DNA of 5,730 bases, taken from the NCBI GenBank assembly GCA_003519965.1, contig DOVS01000078.1, forward strand, positions 1-5,730, read 5' to 3'. Position numbers and translations under genes: made by a program. The notes under the pieces are model-generated. The model ran no database searches. It was not told where the DNA came from and was given only the letters and a program-made list of their open reading frames with translations. Positions 5,667 through 5,730 of the stretch are shown piece by piece. The DNA is from Betaproteobacteria bacterium. Lineage in GTDB: Bacteria; Pseudomonadota; Gammaproteobacteria; Burkholderiales; UBA9220. Every line of letters begins with the position of its first letter. The stretch's first letter is position 1.

Positions 5667-5730
5667 ATGACCGGCGCCTCGGCCTATAAAGCGAAGGTCC
5701 TGATTGTCGACGACCACCCCATCGTCCGCC
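5667..5730 (+). CDS. Response regulator, receiver domain (N-terminus only)
   Basis: The 21 visible residues end in YKAKVLIVDDHPIVR, the first strand and acidic pocket (two aspartates) of a CheY-like receiver domain. The phrase VDDHPIVR is characteristic of NarL/FixJ-type regulators, which are phosphorylated by a histidine kinase and bind DNA through a LuxR-type HTH. The HTH part is outside the window, so that class is inference. ATG 5667 is preferred because AGGGA (5653-5657) lies 9 nt upstream. An in-frame ATG at 5646 would add seven residues but has no ribosome site. The gene follows a transporter pseudogene, so it probably has its own promoter. Confidence 0.85.
   Translation, partial: MTGASAYKAKVLIVDDHPIVR

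Overview
The window looks like a chromosomal segment of a Betaproteobacterium, possibly Rhodocyclales- or Nitrosomonadales-like. That placement rests on protein resemblance, moderately high GC, and the gene orders xseB-ispA and xseA-sodB. No marker gene settles the taxonomy.

Layout, left to right. (1) Positions 1-442, minus strand: the 5' part of ispA (farnesyl diphosphate synthase) overlaps the end of xseB (exonuclease VII small subunit); a good promoter lies just upstream at 467-496. (2) Positions 621-1577, minus: a soluble, single-domain PDC/Cache-type sensor-like protein with an unrecognised C-terminal half. (3) Positions 1578-2027: a 450-bp divergent intergenic region with back-to-back extended -10 elements and a GC-rich hairpin. 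(4) Positions 2028-3602, plus: an Aer-like chemoreceptor with a PAS domain, a membrane hairpin and a full signalling domain. (5) Positions 3606-3629: a strong stem-loop shared by the convergent ends of the chemoreceptor and sodB. (6) Positions 3646-4227, minus: intact Fe-type superoxide dismutase, sodB. (7) Positions 4311-5544: about 1.2 kb of decayed coding DNA. Reading all frames by eye recovers the C-terminal remnant of xseA on the minus strand (exonuclease VII large subunit, directly upstream of sodB) and, on the plus strand, a nearly full-length pseudogene of a DMT/EamA-family transporter broken by stops and frameshifts. (8) Positions 5667-5730, plus: the start of a response-regulator receiver domain, cut by the window edge.

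How the parts relate. The live genes cover isoprenoid synthesis with a DNA repair subunit, oxygen/redox sensing (Aer-like receptor, PDC protein) and superoxide detoxification. The receptor and the PDC gene are divergently transcribed from one control region. The most informative observation is that xseB is intact while the only xseA sequence in view is a fragment. Unless a second xseA exists elsewhere, exonuclease VII is lost in this strain. With the neighbouring transporter pseudogene, this suggests ongoing gene loss, as in host-associated or recently bottlenecked lineages. I saw no CRISPR array, tRNA, rRNA, insertion sequence, or clearly novel multi-gene system.
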